Positions 1 through 7,825 of a stretch of DNA of 28,668 nucleotides are shown here, piece by piece. Both the position numbers and the translations under genes were made by a program. Where the stretch lies: positions 1,229-29,896 of the forward strand of contig DGRZ01000082.1 in NCBI GenBank assembly GCA_002391195.1, written 5' to 3'. Position 1 is the first letter of the stretch; each line of letters opens with the position of its first letter. The stretch is from Fibrobacter sp. UBA4375. GTDB taxonomy: Bacteria > Fibrobacterota > Fibrobacteria > Fibrobacterales > Fibrobacteraceae. The notes under the pieces were generated by a model. That model was not told where the DNA came from. It saw only the letters and a program-made list of their open reading frames with translations, and did no database searches.

Positions 1-780
1 ATGATCGACCCCTTCCATCTGGAAGCTTATGGGCAGACCACCATCAACTATAACCGCGATGTGGAAATCTTCCCGGTGCTGAATGCGCTGTTTACCCGCA
101 TTTTGGGCGAGTCCCCGTACAAGAGTCCTACGGACATGGGCGTGAATATGGCGGGCAACTGTATTATTGACGATGCCGCCGTGTGCGAGGCCGCCAAGCA
201 AGAAATTATCCGCCGTTACTACAACACCCTTTGCGACGTGCGCAAGGGCAATGCGGAAAAGGACCAGATTTACAAGCAGGAATTGATCATGGAGCAGGCG
301 CAGATTAGCACTGCCGACCGCCCGGTGATTGCCGCTGCCGTAGAAAAGGCCGAACTGACCGACGGTCCGGCGGTTGCTATCCAGCTGAACGACGGCGCCA
401 TCATCTCGGCGAAGACGTCGTCCCTGCTGGGGGCTTCTTCGGCTATGCTTCTGGATGCACTGAAACATCTGGCCCATATTCCTGACGAAGTGCGCTTGCT
501 TTCTCCCATGGTGATTGAACCTATCCAGAATCTAAAGACCAAGCAGCTCGGACACAAGAACCCGCGCCTGCACATGGACGAGGCCCTGGTGGCGCTTTCT
601 GTTTGCGCCCTCACGGACTACAACGCAAAAATCGCTCTCGAGAAGTTACCGGAACTCCGCCACTGCGAGGTCCATTCCAGCGTGATCCTTTCCCAGGTGG
701 ATGTAGGCGTGTTCCGCCGTCTGGGCGTGAATTTGACGACCGAGCCGAATTACCAGTCCGGTAACCTGTACCACGGGTAA
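1..780 (+). CDS. DUF1846 (UPF0371) family protein, 5'-truncated
   Basis: This is the C-terminal 259 residues of a DUF1846 protein. Full members are about 500 aa, so roughly half the gene lies upstream of the window, and the ATG at base 1 is probably an internal Met. Family-like stretches are MIDPFHLEAYGQTT at the start, NYNRDVEIFPVLNALF (about 17-32) and ESPYKSPTDMGVNMAG (about 37-52). The end is hydrophilic and the stop is TAA. The biochemical role of the family is not established, so none is assigned. It converges on htpG, with a two-way terminator between them. No signal peptide or membrane segment is visible in this part. Family assignment is from recognised conserved segments, not a search. 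Confidence 0.85.
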   Translation: MIDPFHLEAYGQTTINYNRDVEIFPVLNALFTRILGESPYKSPTDMGVNMAGNCIIDDAAVCEAAKQEIIRRYYNTLCDVRKGNAEKDQIYKQELIMEQAQISTADRPVIAAAVEKAELTDGPAVAIQLNDGAIISAKTSSLLGASSAMLLDALKHLAHIPDEVRLLSPMVIEPIQNLKTKQLGHKNPRLHMDEALVALSVCALTDYNAKIALEKLPELRHCEVHSSVILSQVDVGVFRRLGVNLTTEPNYQSGNLYHG

Positions 781-781
781 C

Positions 782-885
782 AAAAAGTCGTCTAAGCGTC
801 GCATAGCGGCGTTCTCGCCCTAACTCGCCGTACTTAGTACGGCTTCGGGGCTGCGGCCTCGTTATACTCGTCTATACGACTTTTT
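782..885. repeat. Palindromic intergenic element bounded by a 10-bp inverted repeat
   Basis: AAAAAGTCGT (782-791) is the exact reverse complement of ACGACTTTTT (876-885). Inside is a second strong hairpin, CCGTAC-TTA-GTACGG (828-842), extended by a flanking G-C pair. It begins one base after the DUF1846 stop codon. The nested inverted repeats suggest a small palindromic repeat of REP/MITE type. No coding capacity is visible. Confidence 0.55.
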
Positions 886-917
886 AATGACTTTTCTCTA
901 GTTGGCGCGAAGATTTG

Positions 918-951
918 CAAAAAAAGGCCGCGATTGGATCGCGGTCTTTTT
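918..951. terminator. Bidirectional intrinsic terminator between DUF1846 gene and htpG
   Basis: A 9-bp stem GGCCGCGAT / ATCGCGGTC (926-934 and 938-946, one G-T pair) with a 3-nt loop is preceded by an A run and followed by a T run. It can therefore end transcripts from either side, which fits the convergent genes. Confidence 0.85.
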
Positions 952-964
952 AATGTTGGGGTCT

Positions 965-998
965 GGATCCTTCGCGACCTGTGGTCGCTCAGGATGAC
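965..998 (-). repeat. GTCATCC...GGATCC palindromic repeat
   Basis: Read on the minus strand it begins GTCATCC and ends GGATCC, with an inner stem GCGACC-TGT-GGTCGC (974-988). It shares its termini (GTCAT at one end, ATC at the other) with other palindromes in this window at 2924, 13944, 14581, 15025, 18455 and 22384. It lies just beyond the 3' end of htpG. Confidence 0.6.
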
Positions 999-1021
999 GC
1001 AAAACGCATTCTCGTTCTGCG

Positions 1022-2908
1022 TCACTTCACACTTGCCGTCAGCAATTTTGTAATCGCACTGACGTATTCAGCGGGGTTCGGGAGCGGAGAACCTTCGGCA
1101 AGCAGAGCCTGACCGTAGAGGGCCTTCGGCCAATCGCCCAGGTCTTCCTTGGCTTCGACTTTCTTCTTGAGCATTTCGCAAATCGGGTGTGTCGGGTTGA
1201 TTTCGAGGATGCGCTTGCTCTTCGGCAAGTTCTTCTGGCCCATCGCCTTCATCATGCGTTCCATCTGGGCGCTCATGGCGTCTTCGCTGGTGACGAGGCA
1301 GCAGGGGCTATCCTTCAGGCGGCTAGACACGCGGACTTCCTTGATGTCTTCGTCCAAGACCTTCTGCAAGTTTTCGCAGAGGCCCTTGAAAATGCCCTTG
1401 TTGGCTTCTTCGGCCTTCTTTTCGTCTTCGGTCTTTTCGAAGTCCACGTCACCGCGGGCGATGTCGTGGAACTTCTTGTCGCCGAATTCGGTGAGGCTCG
1501 ACATCATGAACTCGTCGATGCCGTCGCTCATGAGCAACACTTCGTAGCCCTTCGCCTTGAAGGCTTCGAGCATCGGGTTAGACTTCACGGCGTTCTTGTC
1601 GCCGATGAGGTAGTAGATTTCCTTCTGGCCTTCCGGCATGCGCTTCACGTATTCGTCGAGGCCCACGAGAGCGTCGCCTTCCGTCTTGGTGCTTTCGAAA
1701 CGGAGCAGCTTCTTGAGTTCGTCAAGATGTTCCCAGTTCATGTAGAAGCCTTCCTTCAAGACCATGCCGAGTTCGCGCCACCAGGCGTTGTACTTGGCGA
1801 CATCCTTGTCGGCCATGTTCTGCAAGGCGTCGAGCACCTTCTTGATCACGTGCTTGCGGATATTCGTGATAATCTTGTTGTTCTGCAAAATTTCACGCGA
1901 CACGTTCAACGGCAAGTCTTCGCTATCCACCACGCCACGCACAAAGCGGAGCCAAGGCGGCAGCAGGTCCTTGCAGTCGTCCATGATAAAGACTTTCTTC
2001 ACATAGAGCTTCAGGCCATGCAAAGCGTCATTGTGCCAGATGTTGAACGGGGCCTTCGACGGAATGTACACGAGGCTCCAAAATTCCTGGGAACCTTCGG
2101 CGTGGCTATGACTCCAAGCGGCCGGATCATCGGCTTCGTGGCTGATGACATTGTAGAAATCCTTGTACTGTTCTTCGGTGACTTCCTTTTCACTCTGACG
2201 CCACAAGGCCTGCTTTTCGTTCAGGCGTTCTTCCGGCTTTTCTTCGAGTTCGCCCTTGTCGTTCTTCGTTGCTTCGGGGTGGAAGTAGATGCCGTAGCTC
2301 ACGAAGCCGCTGTACTTCTGGACGATGTCCTTAATCTTCCATTCGCTGGCGAAATCGCCCGCGTCTTCGTCGTCCTTGAGGTAAAGCGTAATCTTGGTGC
2401 CCACCTTGTCGCGCGGGGCTTCGGAAATCTCGAAATCGCCCGTGCCTTCGGAGGCCCACAGGTAACCCTGCTTTTCGCCGGCCTTCAAGGTCAACACTTC
2501 GACCTTCTTTGCGACCATGAACACGGAGTAGAAACCCACACCGAACTGGCCAATCAAATCGACGCTGCCCTTGTCGCCTTCCTTCAAATTCTTGATGAAG
2601 TTCTTGGTGCCGCTACGGGCGATGGTACCCAGGCAGTTGATCAAGTCTTCCTTGTTCATGCCGATGCCGTTATCTTCGACAACGATGCGCTTGCCTTCCT
2701 TGTTCACCGAGATATCGATGCGGAGCTGCGTACCCTGCGGCAAAAGGTCGGCGTTAGAAAGCGAGAGGAAACGGCGCTTGTCCAGTGCGTCCGCTGCGTT
2801 CGAAACGAGCTCGCGGAGGAAAATTTCCTTGTTGCTGTAAAGGGAGTTGATCATCAAGTTCAGCATATCGCGAACTTCGGTCTGGAATTCCATCTTCTCT
2901 GTTGCCAT
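1022..2908 (-). CDS. htpG: Molecular chaperone HtpG (Hsp90)
   Basis: This is a cytosolic ATP-dependent chaperone of the Hsp90/GHKL family. Its 628 aa match bacterial HtpG (about 620-630). The N-terminal ATPase carries IFLRELVSNAADALDK (29-44, with Glu33 as the expected catalytic acid), VEDNGIGM (77-84), GTIARSGTKNF (94-104) and the GQFGVGFYSVFMVA lid region (120-133). The middle domain includes VRGVVDSEDLPLNVSREILQ, which carries the conserved catalytic-loop Arg. The C-terminus lacks the eukaryotic EEVD tail, as expected. The start is supported by AAAGGAC about 8 nt upstream. A repeat-type hairpin (2926-2946) lies in the leader just before this site. It converges on the DUF1846 gene. A long plus-strand frame overlapping it is a codon-bias shadow. 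Confidence 0.98.
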   Translation of the reverse strand: MATEKMEFQTEVRDMLNLMINSLYSNKEIFLRELVSNAADALDKRRFLSLSNADLLPQGTQLRIDISVNKEGKRIVVEDNGIGMNKEDLINCLGTIARSGTKNFIKNLKEGDKGSVDLIGQFGVGFYSVFMVAKKVEVLTLKAGEKQGYLWASEGTGDFEISEAPRDKVGTKITLYLKDDEDAGDFASEWKIKDIVQKYSGFVSYGIYFHPEATKNDKGELEEKPEERLNEKQALWRQSEKEVTEEQYKDFYNVISHEADDPAAWSHSHAEGSQEFWSLVYIPSKAPFNIWHNDALHGLKLYVKKVFIMDDCKDLLPPWLRFVRGVVDSEDLPLNVSREILQNNKIITNIRKHVIKKVLDALQNMADKDVAKYNAWWRELGMVLKEGFYMNWEHLDELKKLLRFESTKTEGDALVGLDEYVKRMPEGQKEIYYLIGDKNAVKSNPMLEAFKAKGYEVLLMSDGIDEFMMSSLTEFGDKKFHDIARGDVDFEKTEDEKKAEEANKGIFKGLCENLQKVLDEDIKEVRVSSRLKDSPCCLVTSEDAMSAQMERMMKAMGQKNLPKSKRILEINPTHPICEMLKKKVEAKEDLGDWPKALYGQALLAEGSPLPNPAEYVSAITKLLTASVK

Positions 2909-2923
2909 TTTTTCTGTCCTTTG

Positions 2924-2949
2924 TCATTCCCGGCTTGACCGGGAATCTC
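2924..2949. repeat. Palindromic repeat hairpin in the htpG leader
   Basis: ATTCCCGG-CTTGA-CCGGGAAT (2926-2946) is a perfect 8-bp stem with a 5-nt loop, flanked by the GTC...CTCC ends of the palindromic repeat family seen elsewhere in the window. It sits about 18 nt upstream of the htpG start codon, next to the ribosome binding site, so in the transcript it could affect htpG translation. That effect is inference. Confidence 0.65.
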
Positions 2950-2988
2950 CTTGATGTTTAATTTTCGAGCGGTTTAGTCCGCCAAAAC

Positions 2989-3003
2989 GTTTCAAAATGA
3001 AAC
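2989..3003. promoter_or_regulatory. Candidate operator palindrome between htpG and the divergent gene
   Basis: GTTTCAAAATGAAAC is a perfect 6-bp inverted repeat with a 3-nt centre, about 80 bp upstream of htpG and 100 bp upstream of the divergent gene at 3103. Its size and position suit a dimeric repressor or activator site. It does not match the CIRCE sequence. The regulator is unknown. Confidence 0.35.
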
Positions 3004-3102
3004 AAAACGACATTCCCGCCTTGTTTTCGCTATAGAAGATGCAATAACCGTGCCAAAAGGATATATATTCGCCATAGGGAAACTTTATAAAGGAGTCTCA
3101 AA

Positions 3103-4146
3103 ATGAGGATGGGTGGGAAAATTGCAATCGGGTGCCTCTCCGCGCCCTTTGTCCTTTTGTTGCTGTTATGGATAATCGGCTGGGTGTCTATTTTTGACCG
3201 AGGATTCTCGAACTATCGGGACAATTGCAAAAAAATTAGTGAGTATTTAAAATCCCCGACAACAAGGGTGCATTACAATGGGGAACTTCATTATATCCAG
3301 ACTTTGCACAAGTACCCCTATGTCGTGCACCGAGGAGATGTCATTTTCGCTCATTTGCTTCCCTTCGATAGTTTTTTCCAGGCGATGGGACACAAGCTGG
3401 CCGTACGGATGCTTGGTACTCCAGAGGACATAGAAGAAAAAATATACCAGGCGGCCAAAGAAGCGATGGATTCCGAGAACTATATTTTTGCGTCCCGCTT
3501 CTTTATGGTCTTGAGCGAATTTGATTATAAGGACAGTCGGGAACTGATGGTGCAGGCTCGCTCCAAGAATAGGCATGGCTTGACTAGGGGTGATTTTTTG
3601 AACTTGGGGTTGCGTAAATGGGACTCGGATGGCCATCTTGCTCCAATGGCATGGAAAGTTGTAGAAAAAGTGGAGGGAAAGCTTCTTTTGGAGGCGCAGA
3701 TGCCTGTAGAAATGCATGTGCTGGATGCTCGTTTTTGTGATTGGCTGAAGGGGGAAATGTTCAACGATATCTTCTTTGATGGAAGTGGTTCCGTTATTGT
3801 ACCTTTGGATGATTCCATGTTAAGTTTGGTGACAAGGGATCAAACGGTCTTTGATGATAAGACTTACGATGATGGTGTTCAGGAAGATATAACTTCCAAG
3901 ATGTATTGTCAGGAAATAGGGAATAAGATTTTTCTGGTGGATCCGAACAGGTATATCCATATGGGAGATCATGCTTTTGACGGTATAAGGATTCCTTATA
4001 TTGGCGACCGTGCAAAAAAAATGAAAGACTCCATCGGCATAGATTGTTGCCGTGACAACGCCTTCCCGTTTGATCCAAAAGACTATAAGGATTCTGTTAT
4101 TGCGGTGACTCCGTCAATCTTTGTAGATACGTTGCTGCTGAAATAA
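3103..4146 (+). CDS. Unknown protein with one N-terminal membrane segment
   Basis: I do not recognise this 347-aa protein. Residues about 7-29 form one strongly hydrophobic segment (IAIGCLSAPFVLLLLLWIIG...), followed by a long soluble region, so it is probably anchored with the bulk outside the cytoplasm. The N-terminal half contains a helical region around YQAAKEAMDSENYIFASRFF that looks repeat-like (TPR-type packing is possible but not proven). The C-terminal half is richer in Asp and aromatic residues. AAAGGAGT lies about 8 nt before the ATG, so the start is well supported. It is divergent from htpG and convergent with the zinc-ribbon gene. Codon use is more A+T-rich than in the housekeeping genes, suggesting a lineage-specific gene. 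Confidence 0.8.
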   Translation: MRMGGKIAIGCLSAPFVLLLLLWIIGWVSIFDRGFSNYRDNCKKISEYLKSPTTRVHYNGELHYIQTLHKYPYVVHRGDVIFAHLLPFDSFFQAMGHKLAVRMLGTPEDIEEKIYQAAKEAMDSENYIFASRFFMVLSEFDYKDSRELMVQARSKNRHGLTRGDFLNLGLRKWDSDGHLAPMAWKVVEKVEGKLLLEAQMPVEMHVLDARFCDWLKGEMFNDIFFDGSGSVIVPLDDSMLSLVTRDQTVFDDKTYDDGVQEDITSKMYCQEIGNKIFLVDPNRYIHMGDHAFDGIRIPYIGDRAKKMKDSIGIDCCRDNAFPFDPKDYKDSVIAVTPSIFVDTLLLK

Positions 4147-4161
4147 AACCAGTTTGGCCGG

Positions 4162-4884
4162 TTACCGCAAAGCGCTGCCAAGCCAGGTGCCCAGCATTTT
4201 TGCGGCAGTGCCGTATTGAAGGTATCCGGCGATAAATTCTAAAGCGAAGATGGGAATGCCGATAGCTATCCCGATGTGTTCCCGTTTTTTGAAAGCCTTT
4301 TGGTCATAGTTGGGAACGGCTTTCTTGAGTAGAGCGTAGCCTAGCTTTCCGATGAAAAACCAATAGAACAGGCAGACGATGATGGTGATGACGGCATGTA
4401 AAAAGGAACCGAAGGCTAATCCAGAATAATTAGCCTTTGAAAGCATGTAGAATAAAGATTTGGACACGCACTCAATGCCGAATAGGGGCAAAAAGAACTT
4501 TGTGCTGAACTTGTCGCCCTTCTTTAGGTACTTGTAATGGCATAGCCATGATATGAAGGGACCCGCAAGAATAACGCTCCACAGGAATCCCTTTTGATGG
4601 AACTGCTGCTCGATGACGGTATCCAGGTCCTGCTCTGGGTCTATGACCGTGACGGTTTTGCTGGCATCGGTTGCCACAGGCGAGGCTGGCTCGTCAGCAG
4701 ATTGTTCGGTGACGCCCGGGCAAGTTACGGCAGGCATAGGGGGCGTTGCTTGTGTGGTGACGACTACGGAAGGTGCGACCACTTTGGCTTTATTCAGCGG
4801 GTGCTCCGGATTCGGAGCGTCGCACCAAAGGCAGCGCGGCATATCGTCTTCGTATTCCTCGCCGCATTTCTTACAGACAATCAT
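4162..4884 (-). CDS. Zinc-ribbon multi-pass membrane protein, function unknown
   Basis: The 240-aa protein starts with a compact zinc ribbon: Cys4 and Cys7 (CKKCGEEYEDD), then Cys18 and Cys21 (CLWCDAP). A Pro/Thr/Val/Ala-rich linker follows (about 35-95). Then come about four hydrophobic segments: near 100-112 (FLWSVILAGPFISW), 130-145, 155-178 (a long one with IITIIVCLFYWFFIG) and 205-225. Zinc-ribbon plus transmembrane architecture is common among uncharacterised bacterial proteins. It lies 6 nt downstream of uppP on the same strand and is likely co-transcribed with it, but no functional link to undecaprenyl phosphate recycling can be shown. Confidence 0.75.
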   Translation of the reverse strand: MIVCKKCGEEYEDDMPRCLWCDAPNPEHPLNKAKVVAPSVVVTTQATPPMPAVTCPGVTEQSADEPASPVATDASKTVTVIDPEQDLDTVIEQQFHQKGFLWSVILAGPFISWLCHYKYLKKGDKFSTKFFLPLFGIECVSKSLFYMLSKANYSGLAFGSFLHAVITIIVCLFYWFFIGKLGYALLKKAVPNYDQKAFKKREHIGIAIGIPIFALEFIAGYLQYGTAAKMLGTWLGSALR

Positions 4885-4890
4885 GTAGCC

Positions 4891-5739
4891 CTAGATGAAA
4901 ATCAACCCTAGGATACCCACGGCCCACACGTACCAGGCGAAGTGCTGGAACTTGCCCTTCTGCAAGAAGGTCATGAGCCACTTGAGGGCGATAATGCCGA
5001 AGATGAACGACACGAGCATGCCCACCAAAAGTTCGGGAGTGAAGCTGCCGGCGTCGGCACACTGGGCTGCCTTTTCCGGGTTCTCGAGAGCCATCTGCGC
5101 GACCTTTTCGGCGCTCTGGCACTTGGCCCATTTGATGACGTCGAGGAGGGCTGCACCACCCACGGCGGGGATGCTCATGAGGAAGCTGAATTCGCCGGCG
5201 TACTTGCGGTTCACGCCCATAAACATCATGGCGCTGATGGTGGAGCCGCTGCGGCTGATGCCCGGAATGCACGCAATTCCCTGCACGACGCCCGTCACCA
5301 ACGCACGCCACCAGTTCATCTTGACGCCCTCGTTATCCGGATGCTTGGCTCCGGTAGCGCCCCACTGCGAGGTAAACAGCAATAAGCCCGTAAAAAGTTC
5401 GGCCACGCATACGGCCCGCGGGTTCTCGAAAAGGCCTTCCAGCAAGTCCTTGAAACCGAGACCAATCATTGCGGTGGGGATGCTCGCCAAAATAATGTAG
5501 CCCGCTTCGCGCAACTGATCCTTGTCGCGGCGGAGGCAACCCACGATGATGTCGGTAATCTTCTTGTGGAACACCACGAAGATGGAAAGCAGCGTTCCGG
5601 CATGGAGCATGATATCGAAGAACATGCCCGCCTCGTTCATGCCAAGGAGTTCGTGGCCCAGCACGAGGTGGCCGGAGCTGGAAATGGGGAGGAATTCGGC
5701 GAGGCCTTGTAAAAGGCCGAGGATGATGGATTCGATCAT
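4891..5739 (-). CDS. uppP: Undecaprenyl-diphosphatase UppP (BacA)
   Basis: This integral membrane phosphatase converts undecaprenyl diphosphate to undecaprenyl phosphate, recycling the lipid carrier for peptidoglycan and other envelope polymers. At 282 aa it is normal length. Both active-site signatures are intact: QGLAEFLPISSSGH (11-24, including the Q/ExxxE motif and SSSGH) and PGISRSGST (158-166, with the catalytic-region Arg162). Multiple hydrophobic segments alternate as expected for the BacA fold. There is no clear Shine-Dalgarno before the ATG. A downstream zinc-ribbon membrane gene starts 6 nt after its stop, suggesting an operon. Loss of this activity is associated with bacitracin sensitivity in other bacteria (family knowledge). 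Confidence 0.97.
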   Translation of the reverse strand: MIESIILGLLQGLAEFLPISSSGHLVLGHELLGMNEAGMFFDIMLHAGTLLSIFVVFHKKITDIIVGCLRRDKDQLREAGYIILASIPTAMIGLGFKDLLEGLFENPRAVCVAELFTGLLLFTSQWGATGAKHPDNEGVKMNWWRALVTGVVQGIACIPGISRSGSTISAMMFMGVNRKYAGEFSFLMSIPAVGGAALLDVIKWAKCQSAEKVAQMALENPEKAAQCADAGSFTPELLVGMLVSFIFGIIALKWLMTFLQKGKFQHFAWYVWAVGILGLIFI

Positions 5740-5760
5740 AGTAGGGTAAATGTAGCATTT

Positions 5761-5788
5761 AGACGAGAGACGAGAGACGAGAGACGAG
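5761..5788. repeat. Heptamer tandem repeat, four AGACGAG units
   Basis: Four perfect copies of AGACGAG lie immediately upstream of uppP, between it and the divergent DUF2334 gene. A related tract of opposite sense is at 5833-5877. The 7-bp period is shared with six other tracts in the window. Confidence 0.85.
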
Positions 5789-5832
5789 AGATGTTTATTT
5801 CTTTTTTCGTTGCGCGAAGCGCCATTATTCCT

Positions 5833-5877
5833 CTTTCGTCTTTCGTCTGTAGGACCGAAGGTCCGTTCTTTCGTCTA
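5833..5877. repeat. Heptamer repeat with embedded GAA-loop hairpin
   Basis: CTTTCGT units (5833-5846) are followed by the 15-nt hairpin AGGACCGAAGGTCCG (5851-5865: GGACC-GAA-GGTCC) and then more CTTTCGT-like sequence. CTTTCGTCT is the reverse complement of AGACGAAAG, close to the AGACGAG tract at 5761, so the two tracts form a loose inverted pair around 5789-5832. It ends 19 nt before the DUF2334 start codon, which has no Shine-Dalgarno. Confidence 0.7.
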
Positions 5878-5896
5878 ATATTACTATCTTCAAAGC

Positions 5897-6613
5897 ATGG
5901 CTCGCAAGTTTCTTCTCTGTTTTCACGATTTCAGCGTCTGGAACTACACAAAAGTGACTCCGGTTCTCGAGGAACTGAAGGATTTGGTGGGTGCGCCCTT
6001 TAGCGTGCTGGTCATTCCCGACACCGAGAAGGCGTTGGCCGAGGCGGTGCAGGGCTTTCGCGAAACGCTCCTTCGGCTAAAAAGCGAAGGCTTTGAGCTT
6101 GCGCTCCACGGCTACAAGCACAAGGCGGAGTTCAGCCAGGGCCGCAGTTATATGGGACTTATCGGCATGAACCTGACAAACGGGGAGGCTGAATTTGCAG
6201 GGCTCTCCGAGTACGAGTCCGACAGACTTTTGCAGGCTGGGCTTGCGGCGTGGAACGAACTTTTTGGCGAACAGGCGGAAAAGCCCGTGGCATTCATCCC
6301 GCCGACCTGGTACAGCAACAATTTCCTGTGCAGGCAAGTTCGTAAACGGGGGATGCTTTTCGAGGACCGTTTTTCGCTTACGACAATGCGCGGGAACCGC
6401 TACGCATCTCTTGTGACCAGTTTTGCGGGTATCCCGGATTTCCTGATAAAGCCGGCCTTCAAGTTTGGCGAGCTTATTTTGAAAGTCCCCTTTGGGCTCC
6501 CGCGAATCGCCCTCCATCTGGTGGATTTTCCAGCAAGGGCGGGGGAGGTCCGCGATATCTTGCGGACGGCCTTGGGCAGTGGACGGAAACTTGTACGATA
6601 CGCCGACCTTTAA
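5897..6613 (+). CDS. DUF2334 / polysaccharide deacetylase-like protein
   Basis: The 238-aa protein resembles the DUF2334 branch of the polysaccharide deacetylase (NodB-like) superfamily. FLLCFHDFS (5-13) gives the strand-end His-Asp pair, and ELALHGYKHK (67-76) gives the His71 and His75 metal-binding pattern. FIPPTWY (about 133-139) matches the strand that normally ends in a Pro-rich motif, and HLVDFPARAGEVRDIL near the end matches the last conserved block. The expected chemistry is metal-dependent N- or O-deacetylation of a glycan, but the substrate is unknown. No signal peptide is visible, so a cytoplasmic site is likely. The start has no Shine-Dalgarno and lies 19 nt after a heptamer repeat. 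A strong terminator follows. Confidence 0.8.
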   Translation: MARKFLLCFHDFSVWNYTKVTPVLEELKDLVGAPFSVLVIPDTEKALAEAVQGFRETLLRLKSEGFELALHGYKHKAEFSQGRSYMGLIGMNLTNGEAEFAGLSEYESDRLLQAGLAAWNELFGEQAEKPVAFIPPTWYSNNFLCRQVRKRGMLFEDRFSLTTMRGNRYASLVTSFAGIPDFLIKPAFKFGELILKVPFGLPRIALHLVDFPARAGEVRDILRTALGSGRKLVRYADL

Positions 6614-6631
6614 AATGTGCCGATAAAGCTT

Positions 6632-6663
6632 AAAAAAGTCCCGCGGATTTCCGCGGGACTTTT
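6632..6663. terminator. Bidirectional intrinsic terminator
   Basis: GTCCCGCGG-ATTT-CCGCGGGAC (6638-6659), a perfect 9-bp stem, is flanked by six A before and four T after. It serves the DUF2334 gene on the plus strand and the lipoprotein on the minus strand. Confidence 0.92.
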
Positions 6664-6687
6664 CTAATAGACTAGGCTTTAATCCGA

Positions 6688-7524
6688 TTATTCTTCGGCA
6701 GTGGCCCCTTCTTCTTCGGTGGTTTCTTCAGTTGCGGGTTCACCGGCATCTTCAGTCTTGGCTTCGGGAACGTCGATTACCCAGGCTCCGTCGGTGCAGG
6801 TGACGCTCAATTCAACACCGGGGAACTTCTTGATTTCGGTCTTGCCTTCTTCACATTCCTTGTCGGAACTGAGTGTCCACTTGCCGTCCTTGCAAGCTAG
6901 CGTGATGGTAGCAATATCGACCTTGGCGTCGCCCTTGCATTCGTTCTTGCTGGGTACCCACTTTTCTCCGTCGCAGACTACGAATACGCCCTTGCCTTCA
7001 AAGACTTCGGTTTCTTCGCCTTTGTTATTTTCGCTGCAGGCGCCAAGCTTGGGGAGGTTCTCTTCAATTTCTTCTTTCTTGGGAATATCCTGCCCGTTGG
7101 ATTCCTTACAGGCGGCGCTGATAAGTTCTGTGAGGGCTTCGAATTCAGACTTTTCGAAGGTTCCTTCGTTTACAGCTGTGATGGTCTTGGCCTTGCATTC
7201 AACCGTTTTGTAAAGCGGGTCGAGCTTGTAGTGTTCGCAGGTGTCCTGGGAAATTTCCTTGTTGTGCTCGATTTTTTCCGTGATGACGCCCTTGTCATCC
7301 ATGCTTACTGTCATCGTGATCTTGAGGTCATCCATCCTCATTTCCTGGACAAAGGTGCCTGTTTCCGCTACGGTGGAAGTCACCACGCAAGCAACTTTTC
7401 CGGCTTCGTAGGTTGCATCGTCGATGCCGATCTTTTTTTCGTCGGCACTGGACGAGTCGTCACAGGCGGTGATGCCGAATGCGGCAGTGAGGGATAGGGC
7501 GAGGCCCAGTTTCCAGAATTTCAT
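6688..7524 (-). CDS. Fibrobacter-type lipoprotein, function unknown
   Basis: This 278-aa exported lipoprotein has KFWK, a hydrophobic core, then the lipobox ITAC with Cys21 as the lipidated residue, followed by DDSSSADEKK. The mature part is Cys-containing, with paired-looking segments: KGVFVVCDGEKWVPSKNEC, ITLACKDGKWTLSSDKEC and LSVTCTDGAWVIDVPE are three internal repeats of the pattern CxDGxWxx...C. Such short CDGxW repeats are common in Fibrobacter lipoproteins. The tail is very acidic (Glu/Thr/Ala). AAGGAGT lies 6 nt upstream of the ATG, and a strong promoter is visible at 7555-7583. No enzymatic domain is seen. Confidence 0.85.
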   Translation of the reverse strand: MKFWKLGLALSLTAAFGITACDDSSSADEKKIGIDDATYEAGKVACVVTSTVAETGTFVQEMRMDDLKITMTVSMDDKGVITEKIEHNKEISQDTCEHYKLDPLYKTVECKAKTITAVNEGTFEKSEFEALTELISAACKESNGQDIPKKEEIEENLPKLGACSENNKGEETEVFEGKGVFVVCDGEKWVPSKNECKGDAKVDIATITLACKDGKWTLSSDKECEEGKTEIKKFPGVELSVTCTDGAWVIDVPEAKTEDAGEPATEETTEEEGATAEE

Positions 7525-7554
7525 ATTTACTCCTTGATTAAGTTCCCTATGGGT

Positions 7555-7583
7555 AATATAACCTAATCTTTGGGCCTGTGCAA
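7555..7583 (-). promoter_or_regulatory. Sigma-70 type promoter of the lipoprotein gene
   Basis: On the minus strand TTGCAC (7583-7578) and TATATT (7560-7555) are separated by exactly 17 bp, about 30 bp upstream of the lipoprotein start. The same -35/-10 pair and spacing occurs at recA. Confidence 0.75.
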
Positions 7584-7712
7584 CTATTTACTGGTCAAGG
7601 TGTGACGAATTTCTCTTTTTGCAGGGACAAAAGCCTACTTTCGGGAAAAATGCGCAAGAAAAAGCGTCTTGCTTGAGCTCGAAATTTTTTTTGGTGGTGG
7701 GTCTTATACAGC

Positions 7713-7754
7713 AAAAAAAAGACCCGAACCGTACAATGGCTAAAAAGGTTCGGG
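7713..7754 (-). terminator. recA: Intrinsic terminator downstream of recA
   Basis: Read on the minus strand, CCCGAACC (7754-7747) pairs perfectly with GGTTCGGG (7730-7723) across a 16-nt loop and is followed by TC and eight T (7720-7713). A smaller GCGGG...CCCGC hairpin (7769-7783) lies between it and the recA stop. The 7525-7825 gap otherwise holds only the lipoprotein promoter and A+T-rich sequence. Confidence 0.85.
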
Positions 7755-7825
7755 CCTTCTGTTTTTAAGCGGGGGAGTCCCGCCTTTTCGCTAATTGGGT
7801 TTCTGCTTATGCTGAACTGTCGGGG

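Noticed and set aside
1187..2938. A 583-codon plus-strand open frame opposite htpG
   Set aside because: The opposite strand is a textbook HtpG with all family motifs; the plus frame is the usual long shadow caused by codon bias.
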